Shown in pieces: positions 29,222 through 38,867 of a stretch of DNA of 64,000 nt. Source of the DNA: Oscillospiraceae bacterium (GTDB lineage: Bacteria; Bacillota; Clostridia; Oscillospirales; Acutalibacteraceae); NCBI GenBank assembly GCA_015066295.1, contig SVOR01000002.1, forward strand, positions 1 through 64,000. The letters run 5' to 3'. How positions within the stretch are numbered: position 1 is the first letter of the stretch; every line of letters starts with the position of its first letter. The position numbers and the translations under genes were made by a program. The notes below the pieces were generated by a model. The model was not told the DNA's origin and ran no database searches. It saw only the letters and a program-made list of their open reading frames with translations.

Positions 29222-32200
29222 ATGGCAAAGAGAACAGACATTAAAAAGGTATTGATTATCGGTTCAGGTCCGATAGTAATAGGTCAAGCGGCAGAGTTTG
29301 ACTATGCCGGCACACAGGCCTGCTTAGCACTTAAAGAGGAAGGCTATGAGGTTGTGCTTTGCAACTCTAACCCTGCAACAATTATGACCGATACGACCAT
29401 TGCCGATAAGGTTTATATGGAGCCGTTAACCCTTGAATATATTGCAAAAATCCTCCGTTATGAGCGTCCTGATGCAATAGTACCGGGTATCGGCGGACAA
29501 ACCGGTCTTAATATCGCAATGCAGCTCGAGAAAAAGGGCATTTTAAAGGAGTGCGGTGTTGAGCTTTTAGGTACAAGCAGTGAAAGTATTGAGCGCGCTG
29601 AGGACCGCGAGCTGTTTAAAGAGCTTTGCCAGTCTATCGGCGAGCCCGTTATACCCTCTGAAATCACATATACCATTGATGAAGCAAAAATAGCGGCAGA
29701 AAAAATCGGTTACCCCGTAGTTTTGCGCCCTGCCTTTACACTTGGTGGTACGGGCGGTGGCTTTGCCGAAAATGAGGAAGAGCTTGTTGAAATAGGTCTT
29801 AATGCCTTTAAATTATCACCCGTACATCAGGTTCTTATTGAAAAGAGTGTTAAGGGCTATAAGGAAATTGAGTTCGAGGTTATGCGTGACTCAAGCGACC
29901 ACGCAATCACAATCTGCGGTATGGAAAACATCGACCCCGTTGGTGTTCATACGGGCGACTCTTTGGTTGTAGCACCGATTATGACACTCAGTAAAGAGGA
30001 TGAAAAAATGCTTAATGACAGTGCCATTAAGCTAATAAAAGAGCTTAAAATCGAGGGCGGTTGTAACGTTCAGTTTGCGCTCAATCCCAATTCGAGCGAA
30101 TACTATCTAATCGAAGTAAATCCGCGTGTTTCACGTTCATCTGCACTTGCTTCAAAGGCAAGCGGTTATCCCATTGCGCGTGTTACCGCTAAAATCGCAC
30201 TTGGTATGTTGCTTGAAGATATTAAAATTGCTAATACAACTGCCGCATTCGAGCCGAAACTCGACTACGTAATCTCTAAATTCCCACGATTCCCGTTTGA
30301 TAAATTCACCTCTGCTGCCAACACCCTCGGCACACAGATGAAGGCAACGGGTGAGGTTATGGGCATTGGTTCTAATCTTGAGGAATGCTTGCTTAAATCG
30401 GTGCGCTCGCTCGAAATTGGCGCCAACCATATCTATATGTCAAAATTCGATAATATGAGCAAAGAGGAGCTCCTTGATTATATTAAAGAATTTAAGGATG
30501 ACAACATCTTTGCCATTGCAGAGCTTATTGCACGTGGTGCAACAATAGATGAAATACACGAAATCACCAAAATTACGGCGTTTTTCCTTGAGTCAATTAA
30601 GAAAATAATTGATATGGAAGATACACTTAAGGAAAACGTTGATGATATCGACACCCTTATTGCCGCCAAGAAAATGGGCTTTAGTGATAAATATATTGCT
30701 CGCCTTTGGAAAAAGGAAGAGTTGGATGTTTACAACATAAGAAAAGCCAATAATATATTCCCTGTATTCAGAATGGTTGACACCTGTCACACAGGCGCGT
30801 ATATCCCGTATTTCTATTCGTCATATACAGGTGAAAACACTTCAAAACTTACCGATAAAAAGAAAATCGTTGTTCTTGGCGCAGGTCCTATTCGTATCGG
30901 TCAAGGCGTAGAGTTCGACTATTCTACCGTACATGCTGTACAGACCATTAAGGCTTCGGGCTATGAGGCTATTATTATAAACAATAACCCCGAAACAGTT
31001 TCAACCGACTATACAACTGCCGATAAGCTTTACTTCGAGCCGCTTACTCCCGAAGATGTTATGAACATCATCGAGTTTGAAAAGCCCGAGGGTGTTATTG
31101 CTTCGCTCGGTGGTCAGACTGCAATTAACCTTGCCGAGCCGCTTATGAAGCGTGGCGTTAAGATAATCGGTACCGATTGCGCCGCAATTGAGCGTGCAGA
31201 AAATCGCGATAGCTTTGAAAAAATCCTTCACGACCTTGATATTCCGCAGCCTAAGGGAAAGGCGGTTACCAAGATAGAGGACGGTATTGCCGCGGCAGCT
31301 GAAATCGGCTATCCCGTACTTGTTCGCCCGAGCTTCGTTCTCGGTGGTCGCGCTATGCAGATTGTTGCTAACGAGGAACAACTCCGTCATTACCTAAAAA
31401 CAGCCGTTGAAATTGATGAAGATAAGCCCGTTCTTGTTGATAAATACATTCAGGGTAAAGAGGTTGAGGTTGACGCGATATGCGACGGCAGAGACGTATT
31501 TGTGCCCGGCATTATGGAGCTTGTAGAGCGTACAGGTATCCATAGCGGCGACTCAATAAGCGTATATCCGACCTTCAGTATTTCTGACAAGGTTAAGGGT
31601 ACAATTTTGCAGTATGCAAAGAAGTTGGGCCTTGGTATAGGCATTGTAGGTCTATACAATATTCAGTTCATCGTTGACGAAAACGACGACGTTTATATAA
31701 TCGAGGTTAATCCGCGTTCATCACGTACTGTTCCGTTCCTTTCAAAATCAACAGGCTACAGCCTTGCTGATATCGCTACCGAGGTAATTCTCGGCAAGAG
31801 CCTTAAGGAGCAGGGTATATTTGGCATCTACCCCGATGAAAAGAATCGTTGGTACGTTAAGGTTCCCGTATTCTCGTTTAATAAGCTTCGTGGACTTGAC
31901 GCATATCTATCACCCGAAATGAAGTCGACAGGTGAAGCTATCGGTTATGACGATAAGCTTAATCGCGCACTTTATAAGGCACTTCAGGCATCGGGTATGC
32001 ATTTGCAAAATTACGGCACAGTATTTGCAACAATTGCCGATAAGGATAAGGAAGAAGCACTACCGCTTATTCGCCGTTTCTATAACTTAGGCTTTAATAT
32101 TCAGGCTACCGAGGGTACCGCTAACTTCCTTAAGGAAAACGGCATTCGCACCCACGTGCTTAGAAAGATTAGTGATGGCAGTGACGAAATTCAGGATGCA

Positions 32201-32395
32201 CTTCGTCAGGGTCATATTGCTTACGTGCTCAACACCAAGGATATAAATTCGGGTAATCCCGAGAGTGACGGTCAGCAGATTAGAAAGACCGCTACCGAAA
32301 ACAATATTACAATATTTACAGCGCTCGATACTGTTAAGGTATTGCTCGACGTTTTAGAGGAAACCACACTTACAATTTCAACTATTGATGCGTGA
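29222..32395 (+). CDS. carB: Carbamoyl-phosphate synthase large subunit
   Basis: 1057 aa, full length. Two tandem ATP-grasp synthetase halves (LIIGSGPIVIGQAAEFDYAG at the N-terminus and VLGAGPIRIGQGVEFDYS near residue 550), then the MGS-like allosteric domain (NLGFNIQATEGTANFL to the end). It makes carbamoyl phosphate from bicarbonate, ammonia and 2 ATP. The ammonia normally comes from the CarA glutaminase. No carA is next to it or anywhere in this window, although the gene sits at position 2 of a complete pyr operon. AGGAGGAAAATAAA precedes the ATG. Confidence 0.97.
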   Translation: MAKRTDIKKVLIIGSGPIVIGQAAEFDYAGTQACLALKEEGYEVVLCNSNPATIMTDTTIADKVYMEPLTLEYIAKILRYERPDAIVPGIGGQTGLNIAMQLEKKGILKECGVELLGTSSESIERAEDRELFKELCQSIGEPVIPSEITYTIDEAKIAAEKIGYPVVLRPAFTLGGTGGGFAENEEELVEIGLNAFKLSPVHQVLIEKSVKGYKEIEFEVMRDSSDHAITICGMENIDPVGVHTGDSLVVAPIMTLSKEDEKMLNDSAIKLIKELKIEGGCNVQFALNPNSSEYYLIEVNPRVSRSSALASKASGYPIARVTAKIALGMLLEDIKIANTTAAFEPKLDYVISKFPRFPFDKFTSAANTLGTQMKATGEVMGIGSNLEECLLKSVRSLEIGANHIYMSKFDNMSKEELLDYIKEFKDDNIFAIAELIARGATIDEIHEITKITAFFLESIKKIIDMEDTLKENVDDIDTLIAAKKMGFSDKYIARLWKKEELDVYNIRKANNIFPVFRMVDTCHTGAYIPYFYSSYTGENTSKLTDKKKIVVLGAGPIRIGQGVEFDYSTVHAVQTIKASGYEAIIINNNPETVSTDYTTADKLYFEPLTPEDVMNIIEFEKPEGVIASLGGQTAINLAEPLMKRGVKIIGTDCAAIERAENRDSFEKILHDLDIPQPKGKAVTKIEDGIAAAAEIGYPVLVRPSFVLGGRAMQIVANEEQLRHYLKTAVEIDEDKPVLVDKYIQGKEVEVDAICDGRDVFVPGIMELVERTGIHSGDSISVYPTFSISDKVKGTILQYAKKLGLGIGIVGLYNIQFIVDENDDVYIIEVNPRSSRTVPFLSKSTGYSLADIATEVILGKSLKEQGIFGIYPDEKNRWYVKVPVFSFNKLRGLDAYLSPEMKSTGEAIGYDDKLNRALYKALQASGMHLQNYGTVFATIADKDKEEALPLIRRFYNLGFNIQATEGTANFLKENGIRTHVLRKISDGSDEIQDALRQGHIAYVLNTKDINSGNPESDGQQIRKTATENNITIFTALDTVKVLLDVLEETTLTISTIDA

Positions 32396-32403
32396 GGCAA
32401 GAG

Positions 32404-33135
32404 ATGAAGCAGGATATTTATACAATTACTAAAAACGTTAAATTGACCGATGACGTTATGTTGATGACACTTGAGGGTGATACGTCGGCCATAACGGCTT
32501 CGGGACAGTTTATCAATATTAAATTAGAGGGCAAGTATCTGCGCCGCCCAATTTCAATTTGCGATTATAACGATAAAGAAATTATTATCGTTTATAAAAT
32601 TGTTGGTGTCGGCACCGAGCAGATGGCCGATTTATCTGCCGGTGACAAGCTCGACGTGCTTGTAGGTCTCGGCAACGGTTATAACACCGAAAAAAGCGGT
32701 GAGAAGCCCCTTTTAATTGGTGGTGGCGTAGGCATTCCTCCGCTTTATAACCTTTGTAAAAAGCTTATTGCAAAGGGTACAACGCCCACTGTAATACTTG
32801 GCTTTAATACTGCAAAGGAAATCTTTTTAAAGGATGAATTTGAGGCGCTCGGTGTTAAAACAATTATTACCACAGTTGACGGTTCGTATGGTATAAAGGG
32901 TTTTGTTACCGACGCTATGAAAGAGCTTGATTATACATATTTTTACACCTGTGGTCCTATGCCGATGTTTAAGGCAATTGAGGCAACTGCTAAAACCAGC
33001 GGTCAATATAGCTTCGAAGAGCGAATGGGTTGCGGCTTTGGCGCTTGTATGGGTTGCAGCTGCAAAACAAAGTACGGCAACAAGCGTATTTGTAAAGATG
33101 GCCCCGTGCTCGAAAGGGAGGAGATTATATGGTAG
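32404..33135 (+). CDS. pyrK: Dihydroorotate dehydrogenase electron-transfer subunit
   Basis: 243 aa from the ATG at 32404. FAD and 2Fe-2S protein that links PyrD to NAD+. RRPISICDY is the FAD-binding block. The 2Fe-2S cysteines lie near the C-terminus in CGFGACMGCSC with a further Cys in RICKDGP. A GTG at 32392 overlaps the carB stop, but GAGGCAAG lies just before the ATG and MKQDIYTI is a normal PyrK start. It overlaps pyrD by 7 nt, fitting the PyrD-PyrK heterotetramer. Confidence 0.96.
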   Translation: MKQDIYTITKNVKLTDDVMLMTLEGDTSAITASGQFINIKLEGKYLRRPISICDYNDKEIIIVYKIVGVGTEQMADLSAGDKLDVLVGLGNGYNTEKSGEKPLLIGGGVGIPPLYNLCKKLIAKGTTPTVILGFNTAKEIFLKDEFEALGVKTIITTVDGSYGIKGFVTDAMKELDYTYFYTCGPMPMFKAIEATAKTSGQYSFEERMGCGFGACMGCSCKTKYGNKRICKDGPVLEREEIIW

Positions 33136-34040
33136 ATACACGCGTTAATTTAAGCGGAATTATACTTGATAATCCCGTAATTCCCGCAAGCGGTACCTTT
33201 GGTTTCGGTTACGAGTTTGCCGATATTTACGATATTAACTGCCTTGGTACCTTTTCCTTTAAGGGGACAACCAAGGATGCCCGTTTTGGTAATCCTACAC
33301 CACGTATTGCCGAGTGTGAAGCAGGTATGATAAATGCCGTTGGACTTCAAAATCCCGGTGTTGAAAAGGTTATAAGCGAGGAACTACCCAAGCTCAAGGC
33401 TTGCTTTAAAAAGCTCGTAATGGCTAACATTAGTGGCTTTTCGGTTGAAGATTACGCCTATACAGTCGAAAAACTTGATGGGGAAGAGCAGATTGGTTGG
33501 TTCGAGGTAAACGTTTCTTGTCCCAACGTTCACGGCGGCGGTATGAGCTTTGGCACTTCACCCGAAGCGGCAGCCGAGGTAACAAGGGCTGTACGAAAGG
33601 TAACTAAAAAGCCGTTATACATTAAACTGTCACCCAACGTTACCGATATTACCGAAATCGCTAAGGCTTGTGAGGCAGCAGGTGCAGACGGCATCAGTAT
33701 GATTAACACACTTCTCGGTATGCGAATTGATTTAAAGACAAAGAAACCTGTAATTGCCAACAAAATGGGCGGTTTTTCGGGTCCTGCCATTAAACCCGTA
33801 GCACTTAGGATGGTTTATCAGGTTTATGATGCAGTTAAAATACCGATAATCGGCATGGGCGGCATTGCCACAGCCGAGGACGTAATCGAAATGATGCTTG
33901 CAGGTGCAACAGCGGTAGAAGTAGGTGCCGAAAACCTAATCAACCCATTTGCTTGCAAGGATATAATAGATGATTTACCTCGCGTAATGCAGAAATATAA
34001 AATTAACAGTTTAAGTGAAATTATAGGAGGCGCTCACTAA
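33129..34040 (+). CDS. pyrD: Dihydroorotate dehydrogenase, class 1B catalytic subunit
   Basis: 303 aa FMN enzyme that oxidises dihydroorotate to orotate, paired with PyrK. NPVIPASGTFGFG, ENVSCPNVHGGG-like EVNVSCPNVHGGG with the catalytic Cys typical of class 1, KLSPNVTDI, and the FMN phosphate site MGGIATAEDVIEMM. AAAGGGAGGAG inside the end of pyrK is its ribosome binding site. Its TAA overlaps the pyrF ATG (TAATG). Confidence 0.97.
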   Translation: MVDTRVNLSGIILDNPVIPASGTFGFGYEFADIYDINCLGTFSFKGTTKDARFGNPTPRIAECEAGMINAVGLQNPGVEKVISEELPKLKACFKKLVMANISGFSVEDYAYTVEKLDGEEQIGWFEVNVSCPNVHGGGMSFGTSPEAAAEVTRAVRKVTKKPLYIKLSPNVTDITEIAKACEAAGADGISMINTLLGMRIDLKTKKPVIANKMGGFSGPAIKPVALRMVYQVYDAVKIPIIGMGGIATAEDVIEMMLAGATAVEVGAENLINPFACKDIIDDLPRVMQKYKINSLSEIIGGAH

Positions 34041-34738
34041 TGGGTAAGGACGTAATTATTGCTTGCGATTTTGCAAGCAAGGAGGCAACTTTAAACTTTT
34101 TGGATAAGTTTACCGATGTAAAACCCTTTGTAAAAATCGGTATGGAACTTTTTTATGCGGAAGGTCCCGAAATTGTTAGGGAAATTAAGGCAAGAGGTCA
34201 CAAAATTTTCCTAGATTTAAAACTTCACGATATCCCAAACACCGTAAAAAAATCAATGGCTGTACTATCATATCTTGACGTTGATATGACCAATCTCCAT
34301 GCAGCAGGTACAATTACTATGATGCAGGGCGCATTAGAAGGATTAACCCGTCCTGATGGCACAAGACCGTTACTTATTGCAGTAACACAACTTACATCTA
34401 CCGACCAAGAGCGTATGGAGAACGACCTTTTAATTAAAGAACCGATTGATAAGGTTGTTATGCACTATGCAAACAATGCAAAAATCGCAGGACTTGACGG
34501 TGTTGTTTGCTCACCGCTTGAGGCAGGTAAGGTACACGATACGTGCGGTAAAAACTTCTTAACAGTTACCCCCGGTGTACGCTTTGCCGATGGTGATATT
34601 GGTGACCAAAAGCGTGTTATGACACCCGCCGAGGCTAAGAAAATCGGATCTGACTATATCGTTGTAGGCAGACCTATTACCGCCGCAGAAGACCCCGTTG
34701 CAGCATACAAGCGTTGTGTAGCAGAATTTGTTGATTAA
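34040..34738 (+). CDS. pyrF: Orotidine-5'-phosphate decarboxylase
   Basis: 232 aa TIM-barrel enzyme for the last step to UMP. The catalytic Lys/Asp array is in FLDLKLHDIPNTV. N-terminal IIACDFASKEATL and C-terminal TPGVRFADGD and YIVVGRPITAA (phosphate site) are typical of the short bacterial form. GGAGGCGCTC lies upstream in pyrD. Start and pyrD stop share one base, so translation is probably coupled. Confidence 0.97.
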   Translation: MGKDVIIACDFASKEATLNFLDKFTDVKPFVKIGMELFYAEGPEIVREIKARGHKIFLDLKLHDIPNTVKKSMAVLSYLDVDMTNLHAAGTITMMQGALEGLTRPDGTRPLLIAVTQLTSTDQERMENDLLIKEPIDKVVMHYANNAKIAGLDGVVCSPLEAGKVHDTCGKNFLTVTPGVRFADGDIGDQKRVMTPAEAKKIGSDYIVVGRPITAAEDPVAAYKRCVAEFVD

Positions 34739-34750
34739 GGAGAAGCAAAA

Positions 34751-35404
34751 ATGGAAGGTTATAAAAGAGAATTTATACAGTTTTTAGAGAGCGCAGGCGT
34801 TTTGAAATTTGGTGATTTTACCGCAAAAAGCGGTAGAAAAATCCCGTATTTCATAAATGCAGGCGATATAAAAACAGGCGAGCAAATTTGCAAGCTTGGT
34901 GAGTTTTATGCCAAGGCATATTTCGAAAAAATAGGCGATAAAAAGACCGTTCTCTACGGACCTGCATACAAGGGTATTCCGATTGCGGTGTCTGTAGCGG
35001 TAGCACTTGCTAAAAACGGACTTGACGTTCCTTTCTTCTTTAACAGAAAAGAGGAGAAGGACCACGGCGAAGGCGGCGTATTTGTAGGCTTCAAACCAAC
35101 AAACGGTGAAGAAATCGTTATTGTTGAAGACGTTATTACCGCAGGTACCGCCATTCGTGAGAGCATGGAAATTTTATCCGGTCTTAATGCAAAAGTTGCC
35201 GCAACCTTCGTTATGGTTGACCGTAAAGAAAAGGGTAAAACCGAAAAGAGCGCAATGGCAGAGGTTGGCGAGGAATTCGGTTTCCCCGTATATTCGGTAG
35301 TTGATGTATATGACATTATCGAATATCTTGAAGAGGACGAGAAAAATCGCGAAAACGTTGATAGAATTAAAAAATATCTTGAAGTAAACGGCGCAAAAGC
35401 ATAA
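34751..35404 (+). CDS. pyrE: Orotate phosphoribosyltransferase
   Basis: 217 aa. Joins orotate to PRPP to form OMP. The PRPP loop is IVIVEDVITAGTAIRES; KSGRKIPYFINAGD and YGPAYKGIPIA are the orotate-side blocks. RKEEKDHGEGG forms the flexible catalytic loop. AAGGAGAAGCAAA precedes the ATG, 12 nt after pyrF. Confidence 0.97.
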   Translation: MEGYKREFIQFLESAGVLKFGDFTAKSGRKIPYFINAGDIKTGEQICKLGEFYAKAYFEKIGDKKTVLYGPAYKGIPIAVSVAVALAKNGLDVPFFFNRKEEKDHGEGGVFVGFKPTNGEEIVIVEDVITAGTAIRESMEILSGLNAKVAATFVMVDRKEKGKTEKSAMAEVGEEFGFPVYSVVDVYDIIEYLEEDEKNRENVDRIKKYLEVNGAKA

Positions 35405-35424
35405 ATCTTGAAAGGAAGTTTTAA

Positions 35425-36339
35425 ATGAGAAACTTAATAAATATTCTCGATTTAACAACTGAGGAAATTGAGGAGTTAATTGCGGTTGCCAATGATATTA
35501 TTGCAAATCCCGTAAAGTATAGCGAGAAGTGCCGCGGCAAAAAACTTGCTACCTTGTTTTTTGAACCCTCAACCCGTACTCGACTCAGTTTTGAGTCGGC
35601 TATGTATGAGTTAGGCGGTAACGTAATAGGCTTTTCTGCGGCACAAAATTCATCTGCCGCAAAGGGCGAGAGTGTTGCCGATACCGCAAAAACAATTTCT
35701 TGCTATGCCGATATTATAGCAATGCGCCATCCTAAAGAGGGCGCACCGCTTGTAGCTGCAATGAACTCTACCATTCCCGTAATAAATGCAGGCGACGGCG
35801 GTCATAATCACCCAACACAAACTTTGACCGATTTACTTACCATAAATCGCGAAAAAGGTAGATTTAATAATCTCACAGTCGGTCTTTGCGGTGACCTTAA
35901 ATTTGGCAGAACTGTACATTCGCTTATAACTGCGCTATCACGTTATAGCGGTATTAAGTTTGTGCTTATTTCACCCGAGGAGCTAAAGCTACCGAGCTAT
36001 GTTAAAAAGGACGTTTTGCAAAAGAATAATATAGAATACGTTCAGACCACCTCGCTCGAGGAATATATGCCGGAGCTCGATATACTTTATATGACCCGTG
36101 TTCAGCGCGAAAGATTTTTTAACGAGGAAGACTATTTGCGCCTTAAAGACAGCTATATTCTAACTATGGATAAGTTGGCAACCGCTAAAAGCGACCTTAC
36201 CATTATGCATCCGCTACCGCGTGTTAACGAAATCAGCGTTGATATTGATAACGACCCGAGAGCCTGCTATTTCAAGCAGGTGCTTTACGGTAAGTTTATA
36301 AGAATGGCGCTAATGCTTAAACTCTTGGAGGTAGAATAA
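35425..36339 (+). CDS. pyrB: Aspartate carbamoyltransferase catalytic chain
   Basis: 304 aa. Carbamoyl phosphate plus aspartate to carbamoyl-aspartate. The carbamoyl-phosphate signature [16 protein letters not shown], the loop Ser/Lys in [12 protein letters not shown], and the HPLPRVNEI block near the C-terminus are present. GAAAGGAAGTTTTAA precedes the ATG. Its TAA overlaps the pyrI ATG, which suggests equal production of the two chains of a class B holoenzyme. Confidence 0.97.
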   Translation: MRNLINILDLTTEEIEELIAVANDIIANPVKYSEKCRGKKLATLFFEPSTRTRLSFESAMYELGGNVIGFSAAQNSSAAKGESVADTAKTISCYADIIAMRHPKEGAPLVAAMNSTIPVINAGDGGHNHPTQTLTDLLTINREKGRFNNLTVGLCGDLKFGRTVHSLITALSRYSGIKFVLISPEELKLPSYVKKDVLQKNNIEYVQTTSLEEYMPELDILYMTRVQRERFFNEEDYLRLKDSYILTMDKLATAKSDLTIMHPLPRVNEISVDIDNDPRACYFKQVLYGKFIRMALMLKLLEVE

Positions 36340-36758
36340 TGAACATAGATTCTATAAAGAACGGTATTGTTATCGACCATATTACCGCAGGCAAGGCTAT
36401 GAAGATTTATGACCTTTTAGGGCTTGATAAATTAGAGTGCTCTGTTGCTTTAATTCGCAACGTAACGAGCAAAAAAATGGGCAAAAAGGACATAATTAAG
36501 GTTGATTACGATTTAGATATTGATACCGACGTTTTAGGCTATATCGACCCTGATGCTACCATTAACGTAATTAAAAATGGCGTTATTGTTGATAAAAAGA
36601 CCATCGAGTTACCCGAAAAGCTTACCAACGTAGTTTTTTGTAAAAATCCGCGTTGCATTTGCACAACCGAGCAAGAATTAGCTAATATTTTCACCCTAAC
36701 CGACCGTGAAAATAGGGTATATCGTTGTCTTTATTGTGAAACAAAGGCGGCAGAATAG
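36339..36758 (+). CDS. pyrI: Aspartate carbamoyltransferase regulatory chain
   Basis: 139 aa. N-terminal nucleotide-binding domain (IKNGIVIDHITAGKAMKIYDLL) and C-terminal zinc domain with four Cys in FCKNPRCICT and RCLYCE. It should give CTP/ATP allostery to PyrB. Last gene of the pyr operon, followed by a terminator. Confidence 0.96.
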   Translation: MNIDSIKNGIVIDHITAGKAMKIYDLLGLDKLECSVALIRNVTSKKMGKKDIIKVDYDLDIDTDVLGYIDPDATINVIKNGVIVDKKTIELPEKLTNVVFCKNPRCICTTEQELANIFTLTDRENRVYRCLYCETKAAE

Positions 36759-36760
36759 TA

Positions 36761-36790
36761 AAAAGGGATGCGATTTAGCATCCCTTTTAT
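36761..36790 (+). terminator. Terminator of the pyrimidine operon
   Basis: 11-bp stem AAAAGGGATGC/GCATCCCTTTT with loop GATTTA. Confidence 0.88.
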
Positions 36791-36791
36791 A

Positions 36792-36819
36792 TTGCAAAAA
36801 TAATTTTTTGCGTTATAAT
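36792..36819 (+). promoter_or_regulatory. Probable promoter for the CobW-lactonase cluster
   Basis: TTGCAA (36792-36797), 16-bp spacer, TATAAT (36814-36819), about 30 nt before the ATG at 36848. I see no clear Zur or Fur palindrome. Confidence 0.55.
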
Positions 36820-36847
36820 TATACTATAAAAGCAAAGGAGTATTGTT

Positions 36848-37909
36848 ATGACAAAAATTGATATAATTTCGGGCTTTTTGGGTGCAGGTAAAACCACACT
36901 TATTAAAAAGCTTATCAAAGAGGCCTTCGAGGGCGAAAAGTTAGTGCTCATTGAAAACGAATTTGGTGAAATAGGTATTGACGGCGCATTTTTAAAGGAA
37001 GCAGGTATAAACATTACCGAAATGAATTCGGGCTGTATTTGTTGTAGCCTTGTAGGTGACTTCGGTACTGCACTTAAAAAGGTGTTGGACGAATATCATC
37101 CCGATAGAATTATAATTGAACCTTCGGGTGTCGGCAAATTAAGCGACGTAATTAAGGCGGTTAAGGATTTAAAAATAGATGATGTTTCGCTTAACAGCTT
37201 TACAACCGTTGTTGATGCCACGAAGTGCAAGGTTTATATGAAGAACTTCGGCGAATTCTTTAATAATCAGGTTGAAAACGCTAATTCAATCGTTTTAAGC
37301 CGTACTGCAAATATTGATGAAGAAAAGCTTCATAAAGCGGTTGAGCTTTTAAAAGAGCACAATGAGTCGGCAACCATTATTACCACCGATTGGGACAAGC
37401 TTGACGGCAAAAAAATCCTGCATACTATGGAGCATAAGAACACTATAGAAAGTGAGCTCCGGCATTTAGAACACGAGCATCATCACGCTCACGGCGAAGA
37501 GTGCCATTGTCACGAGTGTGAGGAGCATCACCACGAGCATCACCATCATCACGATGAACATTGTGAGTGTGGTTGCCATGACCACGAACATCATCACGAG
37601 CATCACCACCATGAGCATCACCATCATCATGCAGATGACGTGTTTACAAGCTGGGGCAAGGAAACCGCAACTAAATACACACTCGCACAAATTAGCGATA
37701 TGCTTGACGAACTTGATAACACCGAAAAATATGGCACTGTGCTTCGCGCTAAGGGAATAGTTGAAACTACCGATGAAGGATGGATTCAATATGATTTTGT
37801 GCCGGGTGAAAAGGAAATTCGTGGTTCCGGAGCCGAGGTTATCGGTCGCATTTGTGTAATTGGTTCTAACATAAATGAAGAAAATTTAGCAGAGTTGTTT
37901 AGAATTTAG
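36848..37909 (+). CDS. COG0523/CobW family GTPase with large His-rich metal-binding insert
   Basis: 353 aa G3E-family GTPase, a likely metal (zinc, cobalt or nickel) insertase or chaperone. P-loop GFLGAGKT at residues 9-16 and the family metal motif CxCC at Cys63, Cys65 and Cys66 (SGCICCSL). EPSGVGKLSDV follows. Between about residues 207 and 264 lies a run very rich in His with interspersed Cys and acidic residues, then the CobW C-terminal domain (AKGIVETTDEGWIQYDFVPGE). The His-rich run is at the usual place for such inserts but is long. AAAGGAGTATTGTT precedes the ATG. First of a three-gene unit with another COG0523 protein 9 nt downstream. Which metal is not visible. Confidence 0.9.
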   Translation: MTKIDIISGFLGAGKTTLIKKLIKEAFEGEKLVLIENEFGEIGIDGAFLKEAGINITEMNSGCICCSLVGDFGTALKKVLDEYHPDRIIIEPSGVGKLSDVIKAVKDLKIDDVSLNSFTTVVDATKCKVYMKNFGEFFNNQVENANSIVLSRTANIDEEKLHKAVELLKEHNESATIITTDWDKLDGKKILHTMEHKNTIESELRHLEHEHHHAHGEECHCHECEEHHHEHHHHHDEHCECGCHDHEHHHEHHHHEHHHHHADDVFTSWGKETATKYTLAQISDMLDELDNTEKYGTVLRAKGIVETTDEGWIQYDFVPGEKEIRGSGAEVIGRICVIGSNINEENLAELFRI

Positions 37910-37918
37910 GAGAAATAA

Positions 37919-38857
37919 ATGGATATACCTGTTTATCTTTTTACCGGCTTTTTAGATGGCGGTAAAACAAAATTTATTCAAGAAACGCTTGAGGACAAGC
38001 GCTTTAATAACGGTGAAAAAACCCTGCTTCTTTTGTGCGAAGAGGGCGAGGAAGAATATAATCCTAATAAATTTTCGGGTGAAAATGTTTTTATCGAAAT
38101 TATTGATAAAGAAGATTTAACCGAGGCTAACCTCGAAAAACTTCGCAAAAAATGTAAAGCCGAGCGCGTAATTATCGAATATAACGGTATGTGGCAATTA
38201 CAGGACCTTTTTAATGCTATACCTAAAAAGTGGATAATAGCGCAAGAATTTATGTTTGCCGATGCTACCACCTTTATCTCGTACAATGCAAATATGCGTT
38301 CACTCGTTGTTGATAAACTTAACACCTGTGAAATGGTTATCTTTAACCGTTATAACGATTCTATCGACAAAATGGAATTGCACAAAATTGTGCGTGGTAT
38401 AAGCCGCAACGCCAATATTGCTTATGAAAAGGTGAATGGTGACGTTGAGTTTGATAATATACCCGACCCGTTACCCTTTGATATCAATGCCGAAATAATC
38501 GAAATTGATGATAGAGATTATGCCGTTTGGTATCGCGATATGAGTGAAGAACTTGATAAATATGACGGTAAAACTGTCAAATTCAAGGGTATGATTGCCA
38601 AACATCGCTCACTACCCGATAAGGCATTTGTAATAGGCAGACCCGTTATGACCTGCTGTGTCGATGACATTCAGTTTGCAGGTCTTGTGTGCAATTATGA
38701 AAACACAGCACTTTTGCCCGATAGAAAATGGGCGACAGTTACTGCTAAAATTTCTATCGAAAACCATAAGGTATATGGTCGTAAGGGACCGGTTTTAAAC
38801 GTTGCAACTGCGGTTTTAACCTCTGCGCCTGAGCAGGAGGTTGCCACTTTTAATTAA
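37919..38857 (+). CDS. CobW-like GTPase without CxCC, fused to a TIGR03943/DUF1980-like domain
   Basis: 312 aa. The N-terminal part is a COG0523-type P-loop domain (PVYLFTGFLDGGKTKFI, GxxxxGKT at residues 10-17), but the CxCC metal motif of its neighbour is absent. The C-terminal ~100 residues (DGKTVKFKGMIAKH, FVIGRPVMTCCVDD, FAGLVC, then WATVTAKI) resemble the C-terminal domain of the YcgQ/TIGR03943 family, which normally accompanies a UPF0718 permease (YcgR). No such permease is in the window. It lies 9 nt after the His-rich CobW gene and 10 nt before the lactonase-like gene. A partner role in metal trafficking is inferred. Confidence 0.75.
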   Translation: MDIPVYLFTGFLDGGKTKFIQETLEDKRFNNGEKTLLLLCEEGEEEYNPNKFSGENVFIEIIDKEDLTEANLEKLRKKCKAERVIIEYNGMWQLQDLFNAIPKKWIIAQEFMFADATTFISYNANMRSLVVDKLNTCEMVIFNRYNDSIDKMELHKIVRGISRNANIAYEKVNGDVEFDNIPDPLPFDINAEIIEIDDRDYAVWYRDMSEELDKYDGKTVKFKGMIAKHRSLPDKAFVIGRPVMTCCVDDIQFAGLVCNYENTALLPDRKWATVTAKISIENHKVYGRKGPVLNVATAVLTSAPEQEVATFN

Positions 38858-38867
38858 GGAGTAATGT

